From assembly GCA_963794165.1 (NCBI GenBank), contig CAWCCT010000009.1, positions 310,001 to 374,000 on the forward strand: 64,000 nt of DNA, in the 5' to 3' direction. Position numbers and translations under genes: made by a program. This document shows, piece after piece, positions 50,666 through 59,214 of the stretch. Origin of the DNA: PALSA-350 sp963794165. Its GTDB lineage: Bacteria; Acidobacteriota; Terriglobia; Terriglobales; Acidobacteriaceae. Within the stretch, counting starts at the first letter, position 1, and the number at the start of each line of letters is the position of its first letter. The notes beneath the pieces were generated by a model that searched no databases, was not told where the DNA came from, and worked only from the letters and a program-made list of their open reading frames with translations.

Positions 50666-52300
50666 CTAGCGGAAGGCCTCGATAAAGGTAACCTTGTTGA
50701 TTTCTTTCAGTGTCGTCAAACCACGGCTAGCGCGGTCAACGGCCGATTCACGCAGAAACTGCATGCCTTGCTTCTGGGCCAGCTTGCGAACTTCCGACGC
50801 CGGCTTTTTGTCCAGAATAATTTCCCGGATAGGATCGTTCAGCTCCAACAGTTCATGGATGGCGGTTCGGCCTCGATATCCCGTGCCGCCGCATTCGATG
50901 CAACCCGCCCCTTCGTGAAAGTCGAAGCTGCGCCACAGATCCGGGTCCAGTCCGCTGTTGCGCAAGAATTCATCGTCATAGCGCACTGGCTTGGTGCAGT
51001 GTTCGCAGATGGTGCGCACCAGCCGTTGGGCCAGGATGCAATTCAGCGCGGAGACAAAGTTGTACGCTTCCACGCCCATATTGAGAAAGCGGCCCAGCAC
51101 GTCGACCACGTTGTTGGCGTGGACCGTCGTGAACACCAGGTGTCCGGTAAGCGCGGAGTTGATAGCAATCTGCGCAGTCTCCTGGTCGCGGATCTCACCC
51201 ACCAGGATCTTGTCCGGATCATGACGCAGGATGGAGCGCAATCCGCGCGCAAAGGTAAGCCCCTTCTTTTCGTTGACCGGGATCTGGGTGATGCCGCGAA
51301 TCTGGTACTCGACCGGGTCCTCGATGGTGATGATCTTGTCCTCGTCGCTCTTGATCTCGTTGAGAGCCGCGTAGAGGGTGGTGGTCTTGCCCGATCCGGT
51401 AGGGCCGGTGACCAGCACCATGCCGTACGGCTCGCGGATGTAACGGCGGAAGCGGCGCAGATCGTCCTCACCGAAACCGACCACATCGAGTGTGAGCTTG
51501 CGGAACTTCTCGCTCATCGACTCCTTGTCCAGCACACGGAGCACAGCGTTTTCGCCATGCACGGTGGGCATGATGGAAACGCGGAAATCGATCAGGCGCC
51601 CCTTGTAGCGGACCCGGAAGCGTCCGTCCTGGGGCACGCGCCGTTCGGCGATATCCAGTTCGCTCATGACCTTGATGCGGGAAAGGATAGTGGAGTGATG
51701 CTCGCGCGCGATGGGCGCCATGGCGGCCTGCAGCACACCGTCGATGCGGTACTTGACCAGCAGCGAGTCGTCGTAGGTTTCCAGGTGAATGTCGGAAGCG
51801 CGGCGTTCCAGGGCGGTGAAGATGGTGGTATCAACCAGCCGGATGATGGGGCTGATGTCCTCTTCAGAGGTGAGCTTCTCGATGGAGATGTTCTCATCGG
51901 GATTGTCTTCGGCAGAAATGACGTCAAACGTGAGGCCTTCGGACGCCTCGTCGAGCACCCGCTGCGATTGCTCCGTCTTTTTGAGCAGGTCGGTGATCTG
52001 CGAGAGCGTGGCCACCCGGGTGGTGATTCGTTGTCCCAGCAGGCCACTGATCTCATCCAGCACCATGAGGCGGCTGGGATCGCTCACCGCGATAATCAGC
52101 CGGTCTTCCAGTTGCTCCAGGGGCACGAAGTTATAACGAAACATCATGTCCACGGGCACGCTGCGGAAAAGCTCGTGTTGGATGCGAAAGTTCTTCAGAT
52201 CGATAAAGTCACAGCGGTAGCGATGCGCAAGGGCCTGGGCGCGTGTGGTTTCGTCTGATTCCGATACAGTCGTGGTGACAAGTACAGTGCTGTCAGCCAT
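50666..52300 (-). CDS. pilB: GspE/PilB-type secretion-pilus ATPase
   Basis: The 544-residue protein has an N-terminal MshEN/T2SSE_N-type domain (1-150, VPVDMMFRYNFVPLEQLEDR) and the C-terminal hexameric ATPase. Motifs are GPTGSGKTTTLY (299-310), the Asp box TIEDPVEYQI, Walker B ILVGEIRDQETAQIA and a His box VFTTVHANN. A zinc-type Cys set is present (ICEHCTKP and GCIECGGTGYRGR). It is the pilus extension or type II secretion motor. It is the best conserved gene in the operon. Confidence 0.95.
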   Translation of the reverse strand: MADSTVLVTTTVSESDETTRAQALAHRYRCDFIDLKNFRIQHELFRSVPVDMMFRYNFVPLEQLEDRLIIAVSDPSRLMVLDEISGLLGQRITTRVATLSQITDLLKKTEQSQRVLDEASEGLTFDVISAEDNPDENISIEKLTSEEDISPIIRLVDTTIFTALERRASDIHLETYDDSLLVKYRIDGVLQAAMAPIAREHHSTILSRIKVMSELDIAERRVPQDGRFRVRYKGRLIDFRVSIMPTVHGENAVLRVLDKESMSEKFRKLTLDVVGFGEDDLRRFRRYIREPYGMVLVTGPTGSGKTTTLYAALNEIKSDEDKIITIEDPVEYQIRGITQIPVNEKKGLTFARGLRSILRHDPDKILVGEIRDQETAQIAINSALTGHLVFTTVHANNVVDVLGRFLNMGVEAYNFVSALNCILAQRLVRTICEHCTKPVRYDDEFLRNSGLDPDLWRSFDFHEGAGCIECGGTGYRGRTAIHELLELNDPIREIILDKKPASEVRKLAQKQGMQFLRESAVDRASRGLTTLKEINKVTFIEAFR

Positions 52301-52335
52301 GCAAAACTCCTAACGGCAAAATGGACAAAGAGGCC

Positions 52336-53544
52336 TCAGTGGCCCCCCATGGTGCTCGCCTGTCCCAGCGAGAAGATGGGCAGATAAAGGGCGATCAGAA
52401 TAACGACGACGACCGAGCCCATCACGATCAGGATAGCGGGCTCAATCAGCGCCAGCGCGGCGGTCAGCGCCGTCTGTACGTCTTCCTCGAAAAACTCCGC
52501 CACCGAGTTGAGCATCTGCGGCAAGGCCCCGGTCGATTCGCCAACATCGATCATCTCTACCGCAAGGTCCGGGAACACGCCGGTTTTCTCCAGGCTCTGG
52601 GACAGGCTTTTCCCTTCGCGCACGGTTCCCACCGAGGTCATCACGGCCTTGGCAATGGTGGTGCTGGAGATGGAACGCGCCGCGGTCTCGAGCGAGGGCA
52701 CGGGGGGCAGGCCGCCGGTCAGCAGGCTCGACAGGGTGCGCACAAACAGCGCCACCTGGTATTTGCGCCAGATGTTGCCAAAGATCGGCATGTTGATGCG
52801 CATGTGGTCGATGCGCGCCGCGCCCGCCGGGCTCTGGCTGTAGCGAAAAAGCACGTAGACGATCAAGGCAATCCCAGCCAGCATCCACAGAATGTAGTGC
52901 TGAAAATTGTTGCCCACCGCCAGCAGCATGCGGGTGGCAGCTGGCAGGTTGGTCCCCAACTGGTCGTAGAGCATGGCAAAGCGCGGCACCACAAAGGTGA
53001 TGAGGAAAACAAACAGTGCCAGGACCATGGTGATGAGCAGGCAGGGGTAGAGCAGGGAAGCCATCAGCTTCTTGCGGAAGGAGAGGGAGATACGCTGGAA
53101 GGCAAGATAGCGTGACAACACATCTTCCAATTGGCCGCTTCGCTCGCCAGCCAGAAGCGTAGTGGTGTAGATAAGCGGAAAGCCGCCCTGGGCTTCAAAA
53201 GCGCCGGAAAGTGATTCGCCGGTGCGCACCCGGGCGGCAACGTTCTCCAATTGCGCGCGGAAGGTGGGGTTCTTTTGCCCCTTGACCAGCATGTCGAGCG
53301 AGCCAACGATGGGCAGGCCGGCGCGGATAAGGGTCAGGAACTGCTGGTTGAAGATGATGAAGGCTTCGAGGTTGGCCTTCTTGCGGCTGCCGCCCACGCC
53401 GCGCATGCCGCGCGGCCGCACGGAGTAGACGTAGTAGCCCGCCTGGGAGAAACGGCTGCGCAGCTCTTCCGCGGAGGCGGCGATCTGCACCTGCTCCTGT
53501 ATGCGTCCGCGTTCATCCGCCAGCTTGACTACGTACTCTGCCAT
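52336..53544 (-). CDS. pilC: GspF/PilC-type inner-membrane platform protein
   Basis: The 402-residue protein has two T2SF domains and three membrane helices. The first domain has FNQQFLTLIRAGLPIVGSLD, RTGESLSGAFEAQG and RSGQLEDVLSRYLAFQ with helix LLYPCLLITMVLALFVFLIT. The second has LFVRTLSSLLTGGLPPVPSL, VGESTGALPQMLNSVAEFFE and the last helix AILIVMGSVVVVILIALYLP. It forms the platform turned by the PilB ATPase. It is 35 bp upstream of pilB on the same strand. Confidence 0.93.
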   Translation of the reverse strand: MAEYVVKLADERGRIQEQVQIAASAEELRSRFSQAGYYVYSVRPRGMRGVGGSRKKANLEAFIIFNQQFLTLIRAGLPIVGSLDMLVKGQKNPTFRAQLENVAARVRTGESLSGAFEAQGGFPLIYTTTLLAGERSGQLEDVLSRYLAFQRISLSFRKKLMASLLYPCLLITMVLALFVFLITFVVPRFAMLYDQLGTNLPAATRMLLAVGNNFQHYILWMLAGIALIVYVLFRYSQSPAGAARIDHMRINMPIFGNIWRKYQVALFVRTLSSLLTGGLPPVPSLETAARSISSTTIAKAVMTSVGTVREGKSLSQSLEKTGVFPDLAVEMIDVGESTGALPQMLNSVAEFFEEDVQTALTAALALIEPAILIVMGSVVVVILIALYLPIFSLGQASTMGGH

Positions 53545-53559
53545 GGGCCCCTTACCAGT

Positions 53560-54630
53560 TTACCGGGATACGCCAACCCCTGCGGCTGGCTTGGCCGGAA
53601 CCGTTCCCAGCTTACCAATCTGGCCATTGGGACCGACGGCCCAGGGCAGGCTGAGAGCGTTCCAATTACCACTATCGAGCCATTGCCACGTATCACCATC
53701 GTCGTAGGAGATATCGGATCCATTGCTGCCCACTGTGATCCAGGCTTTGTCTCTTGCGTCCCAGCCCACGGCAGAACGATACCCGTGGGGTGGTTTGCGG
53801 GCTGCACTCCAATGCTCTCCACCGTCTGAGGTAAACGCCGCCGTGCCGCCTGCCTCCCCAGCTTTGCGATAATCCCCACCGACAGCAATCCCGTGCGTCT
53901 GGTCGCGAAACGCTAAGGAAAAGACGCCGGACGAGTCATTTCCGCTTGCCAGCGGAGTTTGCGCGCTCTGCCAGTCGCTCATCGCGCTGCCCCGCAGGAC
54001 TCTCCCCTTGCTGGTCCCCAACCAAAACCATCCTCGTTCATAAGCAACCATGGCGCTGTTGCTGGCAGCGAACAGGGACTCGCCGGGGAGCGACTGCGGA
54101 CTAAAGCGGTCCAGCATCCACGTGGTCCCACCGTCCAGCGTCATGCGCATGGGGAACACAGAATGAGTACGTCCGGCGTCCGGCACTGGATCACCGTAGA
54201 TGATTCCGTGTTGTTGGTCGACAAAGAGGAGCCCATCCCAAAAGCCGCTCGCATCCGGGTTGGTGAGCACCAGTTTCCAGCTGCTGCAGCCATCCGTGGA
54301 CCGGTAGAGGCGGGATTGGCCACCGGGTCCGCTGGACAAGACCACGACATTTTGCGCGTCCCACGCCCAGATGCCGCGGAAGTCCAGTTTGCCGGCCGCC
54401 GGTGGTGTGGCGCATTGTTGCCAGAGGTAGCCTGTGTCCTCGCTGCGCAGCACCGTGCCCCCTGTGCCGCTGGCCCACACCACGCCCCCACCCACGGCAT
54501 TGACTCCTCGCAAGCCGGCTGTGGACCCGCTGTCCTCAAGCTCCCACGGACCACTGTGGCGCGAGCTTTGCGCCCCGGCAATGAGCGCTAGCATGCACGC
54601 GTTCGCAATAAGAAGGGCCGTCATTCGCAT
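53560..54630 (-). CDS. Exported YCF48-like / BNR-repeat beta-propeller protein
   Basis: The ATG at 54630 (MRMTALLIANACMLALIAGA) starts a signal peptide and gives 356 residues. The rest is a propeller of photosystem-II-stability-factor (YCF48/HCF136)-like repeats: SGPWELEDSGSTAGLRGVNA, WASGTGGTVLRSEDTGYLWQ, QSRLYRSTDGCSSWKLVL, FTSDGGEHWSA and DISYDDGDTWQWLDSGNWNA. In non-photosynthetic bacteria the role is unknown. It sits in the pilus operon between the LolA-like gene and pilC. Confidence 0.83.
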   Translation of the reverse strand: MRMTALLIANACMLALIAGAQSSRHSGPWELEDSGSTAGLRGVNAVGGGVVWASGTGGTVLRSEDTGYLWQQCATPPAAGKLDFRGIWAWDAQNVVVLSSGPGGQSRLYRSTDGCSSWKLVLTNPDASGFWDGLLFVDQQHGIIYGDPVPDAGRTHSVFPMRMTLDGGTTWMLDRFSPQSLPGESLFAASNSAMVAYERGWFWLGTSKGRVLRGSAMSDWQSAQTPLASGNDSSGVFSLAFRDQTHGIAVGGDYRKAGEAGGTAAFTSDGGEHWSAARKPPHGYRSAVGWDARDKAWITVGSNGSDISYDDGDTWQWLDSGNWNALSLPWAVGPNGQIGKLGTVPAKPAAGVGVSR

Positions 54631-54656
54631 AAGCCACCCAGCTGCAAAACACCACA

Positions 54657-54685
54657 AAAAGCGTCATCCTCAGGATGACGCTTTT
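54657..54685. terminator. Hairpin AAAAGCGTCATCCT-c-AGGATGACGCTTTT
   Basis: A 14-bp perfect stem with A-run and T-run on its flanks fits an intrinsic terminator readable on either strand. It lies 132 bp after the LolA-like stop and 27 bp before the YCF48-like start. It could therefore split the operon into pilin-LolA and YCF48-pil parts. The GCGTCATCCTGA words also occur in dispersed repeats here, so a repeat origin is possible. Confidence 0.6.
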
Positions 54686-54816
54686 GCGGCGAGTTGGACC
54701 AGCGTCTTCTCGGATGTCAATGTCTGCAAAACAAGTTAGTGCTTATGAAACTACGTCCGCTTTGCGTTGAAGAGGCTGCGCGTTAAGCGAAATAAGCGAA
54801 TTAAGCCCATGCCGCC

Positions 54817-55473
54817 CTACACCGGTGGCAAGCCATCCACCACCGGAATCCCCGGCGCCGGATGGAAAACGAACTCCCCATCCGGGGCAGGCGCATCCGG
54901 CTGGCTATCTTTGAAGGTGAATGCGGTTTCTGCGCCGTCAGTTTCGAGGATGCTCATGGAGTGGATGATTCCATCGGCGCTCACCCCCAGCACAATCTTC
55001 GCCACCCGGTTCTGCATTCCCTTGGGCACTCCAGAGAGCTGCAGTTCGTCACCTGTGGTCGAGAGAGTCAACCCGTCGAGTTCCTTCTGCAGCTGCGTGT
55101 GACCGAGGAGAAAGCGCAACGGCGAACGCAGGTCGTCCATCTGCGACGCTGCGACACGTTCTACCTGCGCATCCCCGGGGGAATAAAACCAGGCGTACTT
55201 GCCATCCAGCAGAAAAATCTTCCCCGCCGGATTGCTATAGTTCCACCGCATCTTTCCCGGTTTGCGCAGCAGCAACGTGCCGCTCTCTTCGCGGTCGATG
55301 CCCATTCCACGAAAGCTTTCGCTGAACTCGGTGCGCAGGGAACGCAGGCCGTTGTAATACTTGTCCACGCGCTGCGCTAACTGCTGCGCGGTGTCGGCAC
55401 ACCATGCTGTTCGCGGAAGCAGGGTAAGCGCCAGCAGTGCAAGCCGGGCGCTTATTGAATAGGCTGGGTGCAA
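54817..55473 (-). CDS. lolA: LolA-family outer-membrane lipoprotein carrier
   Basis: The 218-residue protein has a signal peptide (ISARLALLALTLLPRTAWCA) and a LolA half-barrel: TAQQLAQRVDKYYNGLRSLR, TEFSESFRGMGIDREESGTL, LLRKPGKMRWNYSNPAGKIF, LLDGKYAWFYSPGDAQVERV and LRFLLGHTQLQKEL. It should carry lipoproteins across the periplasm from LolCDE to the outer membrane. The start is a TTG that overlaps the pilin gene end by 22 bp; no other start precedes the signal peptide. Confidence 0.88.
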   Translation of the reverse strand: MHPAYSISARLALLALTLLPRTAWCADTAQQLAQRVDKYYNGLRSLRTEFSESFRGMGIDREESGTLLLRKPGKMRWNYSNPAGKIFLLDGKYAWFYSPGDAQVERVAASQMDDLRSPLRFLLGHTQLQKELDGLTLSTTGDELQLSGVPKGMQNRVAKIVLGVSADGIIHSMSILETDGAETAFTFKDSQPDAPAPDGEFVFHPAPGIPVVDGLPPV

Positions 55474-55964
55474 TTCGTGCCCCCGGCAAGATCAGCCTTG
55501 ATCTCCCCGGCCTGATCGATGCAGAAGCCACGGTGGCCCGATTTTCCTACCGACTGTGGAACCGCAGTCGCCTCATACGAGGTGTACATGTCCTGGTTGT
55601 TCACCGTCACTTTGGTGCAGTTAACGATGTTGAACGTATAGCCGGATTTCTGTCCCGCGGCCAGATCCCCTTGCAAGAACTGCGCCGCCGTTGGGCTTGG
55701 CGGACCTGCGCTCGTGTTGCCGCCGAGTGCGGGCAGCGAGCAGGCGAAGCCGTTGGCTGGAAAGTTGGTCTGATACTGGATCTGTGCCTGGTAGATGGCC
55801 CGCAGCGACTGCATGGCCGACGTCTCGTTCGCCTCGCCCCTCATGCTGATGAAGTTCGGAATAGCGATCAACATGAGAATGATCATGATGGACATGACGA
55901 TGAGCAGTTCCATCAGGGTGAAGCCGCGCTCACGCTTGTGGCTGTTATTGCTGATTTGAATCAT
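55452..55964 (-). CDS. pilA: Type IV pilin (PilA-like)
   Basis: The 170-residue protein has a class IVa prepilin leader KRERGFTLMELLIVMSIMII, cut after Gly with Phe+1 and Glu+5. The long hydrophobic helix runs to IPNFISMRGEANETSAMQSL, then RAIYQAQIQYQTNFPANGFA and a globular head with paired Cys (FACSLPAL, NIVNCTKV, FCIDQAG and TNCTQPIQ, suggesting two disulfides). It is probably the main pilin of the operon that follows. The 55965-56084 gap upstream should hold its promoter. Confidence 0.92.
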   Translation of the reverse strand: MIQISNNSHKRERGFTLMELLIVMSIMIILMLIAIPNFISMRGEANETSAMQSLRAIYQAQIQYQTNFPANGFACSLPALGGNTSAGPPSPTAAQFLQGDLAAGQKSGYTFNIVNCTKVTVNNQDMYTSYEATAVPQSVGKSGHRGFCIDQAGEIKADLAGGTNCTQPIQ

Positions 55965-56084
55965 GGGTGTGCCCGTTGGATCGATTCCAGTCTATCAAGA
56001 CGCAGCGGGCAGCGGAAACGCTCAAGCCAGAGGTTTCCTGCTACCCGCACCAACAATGGCAGCGACTTCAACGGGAACGAGTGG

Positions 56085-57359
56085 TCAGCAAGCCAGCTGT
56101 CCGCGGCTTACCTTGAGGCCGTCCAAGCGGCCCAGCAGCGTGACCGCAACCTTATCCGGGTCGAACAGGTAGTTGGCCATGGCCATCACTTGCTCACTGG
56201 TGACGGTCTCGACCTTGTCCATGATTTCGTCTACGCCGAAGAAATGCTCAAAGTACATTTCCTGGCGGGCCAGGTTCGACATGCGTGACATCGAGCTTTC
56301 CAGGCCCAGAATGATGTTGCCCTTGAGCTGGTCCTTGGAGCGGCGAAGTTCCTCTTCCGGAAGAGCTTCGCACTTGAGCCGGCGAAACTCACACATGATC
56401 AGTTCAATGACCTGCAGGCAGTGGGCGGAAGATGTCCCCGCATACACGCACAAGGAGCCGGTGTCACGATAAGGGTTGAGGTCGCTGAAGATGGAGTAGG
56501 CGAGGCCATGCTCTTCACGCACCGTCTGAAATAGTCGTGAACTCATGCCGCCGCCAAGAACGGTATTGAGCAGCAGGGTCACGTAACGAAGATCATGCGC
56601 GATGGGCGGAGAGGGCACGCCCAGGCAGAGCTGCACCTGCTCCAGCGCTTTTTTATTGCGCAGGACAATCTTCGAAACCGTGCGCGGCTCCGTCTCGGCA
56701 AGATCAGTGCTGGTGGGCCCGATGTGGTCGAAGCGGCGCGCGACCAGGTCGACAAAGGCATCATGCTCCAGGTTGCCGGCGGCGGAGAAAACCATATTGT
56801 TGCCGGAGAATCGCTTCCCGTAGTAATCGAACAAAATATCCTGCTCGAAGCGGCGTACTGTCTCTTTGGTCCCGAGGATGGGTTTACCTAGCGGGTGGTC
56901 CTTCCAGAAATTCTGGGTAAAGATTTCGTGCACCAGGTAGTCGGGATTGTCTTCATCCATCTTGATCTCTTCCAGGATGACGCCCCGCTCGCGCATGATG
57001 TCGTCATTGTTGAAGACCGGGTTCAACACCAGATCGGAGAGCACGTCGAGCGCTGTGGGAACATGCTCATCCAGAACCTTGAGGTTGAAGCAGATGGTTT
57101 CTTTGCCGGTGAACGCGTCCAGGTTGCCGCCGATCGCATCCACTTCGCGCGCAATGCGCTTGGCGGAACGCGATTGGGTTCCCTTGAAGACCATGTGTTC
57201 GACGAAATGAGAGATGCCGTTCACCTCTGGCGTCTCGTGTCGTGAACCGGCACGGATCCACACACCCATGGCAACAGACCGGATGTGCTCCATGCGTTCG
57301 GTCAGAATCGTTAAGCCGGAGGGAAGGATCGTGCGTCGAATGCTGCGTTCTGTCACCAT
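56085..57359 (-). CDS. M16-family zinc peptidase (processing-peptidase-like)
   Basis: The ATG at 57359 (MVTERSIRRTILPSGLTILT) gives 424 residues; the frame extends upstream to 57494 over the divergent rlmN start and is not credible there. The inverted zinc motif HFVEHM (His51, Glu54, His55) is followed by the distal Glu in ERGVILEEIKMDEDNPDYLV. The C-terminal half has GGGMSSRLFQTVREEHGLAY with the Arg/Tyr pair. Relatives (YmxG/PqqL) cut peptides in the cytoplasm or periplasm. No signal peptide is seen. Confidence 0.92.
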   Translation of the reverse strand: MVTERSIRRTILPSGLTILTERMEHIRSVAMGVWIRAGSRHETPEVNGISHFVEHMVFKGTQSRSAKRIAREVDAIGGNLDAFTGKETICFNLKVLDEHVPTALDVLSDLVLNPVFNNDDIMRERGVILEEIKMDEDNPDYLVHEIFTQNFWKDHPLGKPILGTKETVRRFEQDILFDYYGKRFSGNNMVFSAAGNLEHDAFVDLVARRFDHIGPTSTDLAETEPRTVSKIVLRNKKALEQVQLCLGVPSPPIAHDLRYVTLLLNTVLGGGMSSRLFQTVREEHGLAYSIFSDLNPYRDTGSLCVYAGTSSAHCLQVIELIMCEFRRLKCEALPEEELRRSKDQLKGNIILGLESSMSRMSNLARQEMYFEHFFGVDEIMDKVETVTSEQVMAMANYLFDPDKVAVTLLGRLDGLKVSRGQLAC

Positions 57360-57447
57360 CTCAGTGTAGCGGCTTTCCCCGGGGTAGCGTGGATTTCCTG
57401 CTGCCAGCCGGATGCTATGCTGCGAAAAGTGCCTGGTGGCCTTGTAG

Positions 57448-58572
57448 ATGCCTGGTGGGGGAAATCTCGTCCGTTTATTAGACGGACCAGCCACGCCCGC
57501 TGCAAAAAATCTTTTTGGCCTTTCCCATCAACAACTTAGCGTTTTGATGGCGGAATTGGGCCAGCCTTCGTACCGGGCCGGGCAGCTGCTCCAGGCCATG
57601 TTCAGGCAGCGAACAGGCTCCCTGGAGGAAGTTTTTACCCTCCCACGAGGGCTGCGCCAGGAATTGGCCCAGGCCGGCTGGGTCATGGCGCGGCCGCCGA
57701 TTGTGGAGACTTTCCGGTCGGTGGACGGCACCGAGCGCTACCTGGTGGCGGGCCAGGACGGTCAGACGGTGGAGACGGTCTGGATGCCGGGGGGCGATGG
57801 GGCCGAGCAGGGGGATGGTGACGGGCTGCAGCGCGCGACCATCTGTGTTTCCAGCCAGGTGGGTTGCGCGGTTAATTGTCAGTTCTGTCTCACGGCGAAG
57901 CTTGGTTTGCAGAGGAACCTGTCGGCGGGAGAGATCGCCGGCCAGGTGATCGCCGTGCTCGAGCGGCAGGCGGTGCAGGTGGGCCGCGACCGGATCAACC
58001 TGGTGTTCATGGGGATGGGCGAACCCTTTCTGAATTACGACGAGTTCATGGCCGCAGTGCGCTTGCTGGTAAACGAGGCGGGCCTGGCGGAATCCCGAAT
58101 GACGGTTTCTACCTCCGGCATCGTGCCCGGCATTTTGCGCCTGGCTGCGGAGCCAGTGCGCCCACGCCTCGCGATCAGTCTGAACGCGCCAGACGACACG
58201 ATCCGGGAATCCATCATGCCCATCACTCGCAAGTGGAAGATTGAGGAAGTGATTCAGGCGGCCGGCCAACTGCCTTTGAGGCCGAGAGAACGGGTGACCT
58301 TCGAGTACGTGCTGTTGGGAGGCCTCAATGACGGGTTACAGCACGCTGAGCAGTTGGCCGCCCTGGCACGCACTGCGCCGATGCCGGTCAAGGTAAATTT
58401 GATCGCCTGGAATCCAGGCCCAGGGATCAGCTACTCAATGCCAGATCCGGACCATGTGGCGGCTTTCCAGCAAAGGCTCATCGCCCGCGGCATTCCAGCC
58501 TTTCTGCGCCGTCCCCGGGGCAGAGATATCTACGCCGCCTGCGGCCAGCTAAAGCGCACGGTAAATAGCTAA
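57448..58572 (+). CDS. rlmN: Dual-specificity 23S rRNA / tRNA adenine-C2 methyltransferase RlmN
   Basis: The 374-residue radical-SAM enzyme methylates A2503 of 23S rRNA and A37 of some tRNAs. The cluster motif is Cys140, Cys144, Cys147 (VGCAVNCQFC). The second conserved Cys is Cys365 near the C-terminus (YAACGQL). Family stretches include NLFGLSHQQLSVLMAELGQP, YRAGQLLQAMF, NLVFMGMGEPFLNYDEFMAA, STSGIVPGI, LAISLNAPDDTIRESIMPIT and FEYVLLGGLNDG. It is divergent from the M16 peptidase and ends 2 bp before a composite repeat element. Confidence 0.96.
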   Translation: MPGGGNLVRLLDGPATPAAKNLFGLSHQQLSVLMAELGQPSYRAGQLLQAMFRQRTGSLEEVFTLPRGLRQELAQAGWVMARPPIVETFRSVDGTERYLVAGQDGQTVETVWMPGGDGAEQGDGDGLQRATICVSSQVGCAVNCQFCLTAKLGLQRNLSAGEIAGQVIAVLERQAVQVGRDRINLVFMGMGEPFLNYDEFMAAVRLLVNEAGLAESRMTVSTSGIVPGILRLAAEPVRPRLAISLNAPDDTIRESIMPITRKWKIEEVIQAAGQLPLRPRERVTFEYVLLGGLNDGLQHAEQLAALARTAPMPVKVNLIAWNPGPGISYSMPDPDHVAAFQQRLIARGIPAFLRRPRGRDIYAACGQLKRTVNS

Positions 58573-58574
58573 AA

Positions 58575-59207
58575 CCAAAAGCCGTCTCGCGAAAGCGAAA
58601 ACCCACATCTCGTAACAACACGAGATGTGGGGCACCCAGGGCTGTGGCTGGGACAGAGCTTTAGCGTGACACTTTCTTCGTTTTCACCCAGGGTCGTGGT
58701 TCGAACAGAGTTTTAGCGTGACAGTTTTTTCGTTTTCACCCAGGGTCGTGGTTCGAACAGAGTTTTAGCGTGACAGTTTTTTCGTTTTCACCTAGGGATG
58801 TGGCTGGGACGGAGCTTTAGCGCGACACTTCTTCGTTTTCACCCAGGGTCGTGGTTCGAACAGAGTTTTAGCGCGACAGTTTTTTCGTTTTCACCTAGGG
58901 ATGTGGCTGGGACGGAGCTTTAGCGCGACACTTCTTCGTTGTCACCCAGGGTTGTGGTTCGAACAGAGTTTTAGCGCGACAGTTTTTTCGTTTTCACCTA
59001 GGGATGTGGCTGGGACGGAGCTTTAGCGCGACACTTTCTTCGTTGTCTCGCAGGGTCGTCGTGGGGCAGAGTTTGGCAGTTCACTCCGCTGGTCTTGGTA
59101 GAAGAAAAACGTCGGATCTAAAGCTCTGTTCCAGCCACAGCTCTGGGTGCCCCACATCTCGTGCTGTTACGAGATGTGGGTTTTCGCTTTCGCGAGACGG
59201 CTTTTGG
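58575..59207. repeat. Composite element: eight 51-52-bp tandem units inside 90-bp inverted repeats
   Basis: The arms 58575-58664 and 59118-59207 are near-perfect reverse complements over 90 bp with about three mismatches. They contain the CCCACATCTCG ... CGAGATGTGGG hairpin. Between them, tandem units begin at 58638, 58690, 58742, 58794, 58845, 58897, 58948 and 59000, plus a decayed end at 59052. Two types are seen: A (GGATGTGGCTGGGACGGAGC) and B (GGTCGTGGTTCGAACAGAGT), mostly alternating, so a 103-bp higher-order repeat exists. The order is A B B A B A B A. It fills the gap between convergent rlmN and yvcK. No gene and no spacers. Confidence 0.9.
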
Positions 59208-59214
59208 GCAGTTC

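Noticed and set aside
50768..52258. Long plus-strand open frame (496 codons)
   Set aside because: It lies antisense to pilB, has shadow-type composition and no ribosome-binding site; GC-rich codons keep the opposite frame open.
58695..58960. tRNA T-arm-like GGTTCGAAC in the tandem units
   Set aside because: No acceptor, D or anticodon arms accompany it; it recurs only because the unit repeats.
58638..59100. CRISPR-like array
   Set aside because: Units are contiguous 51-52-bp tandem copies with no unique spacers, and no cas genes are nearby.
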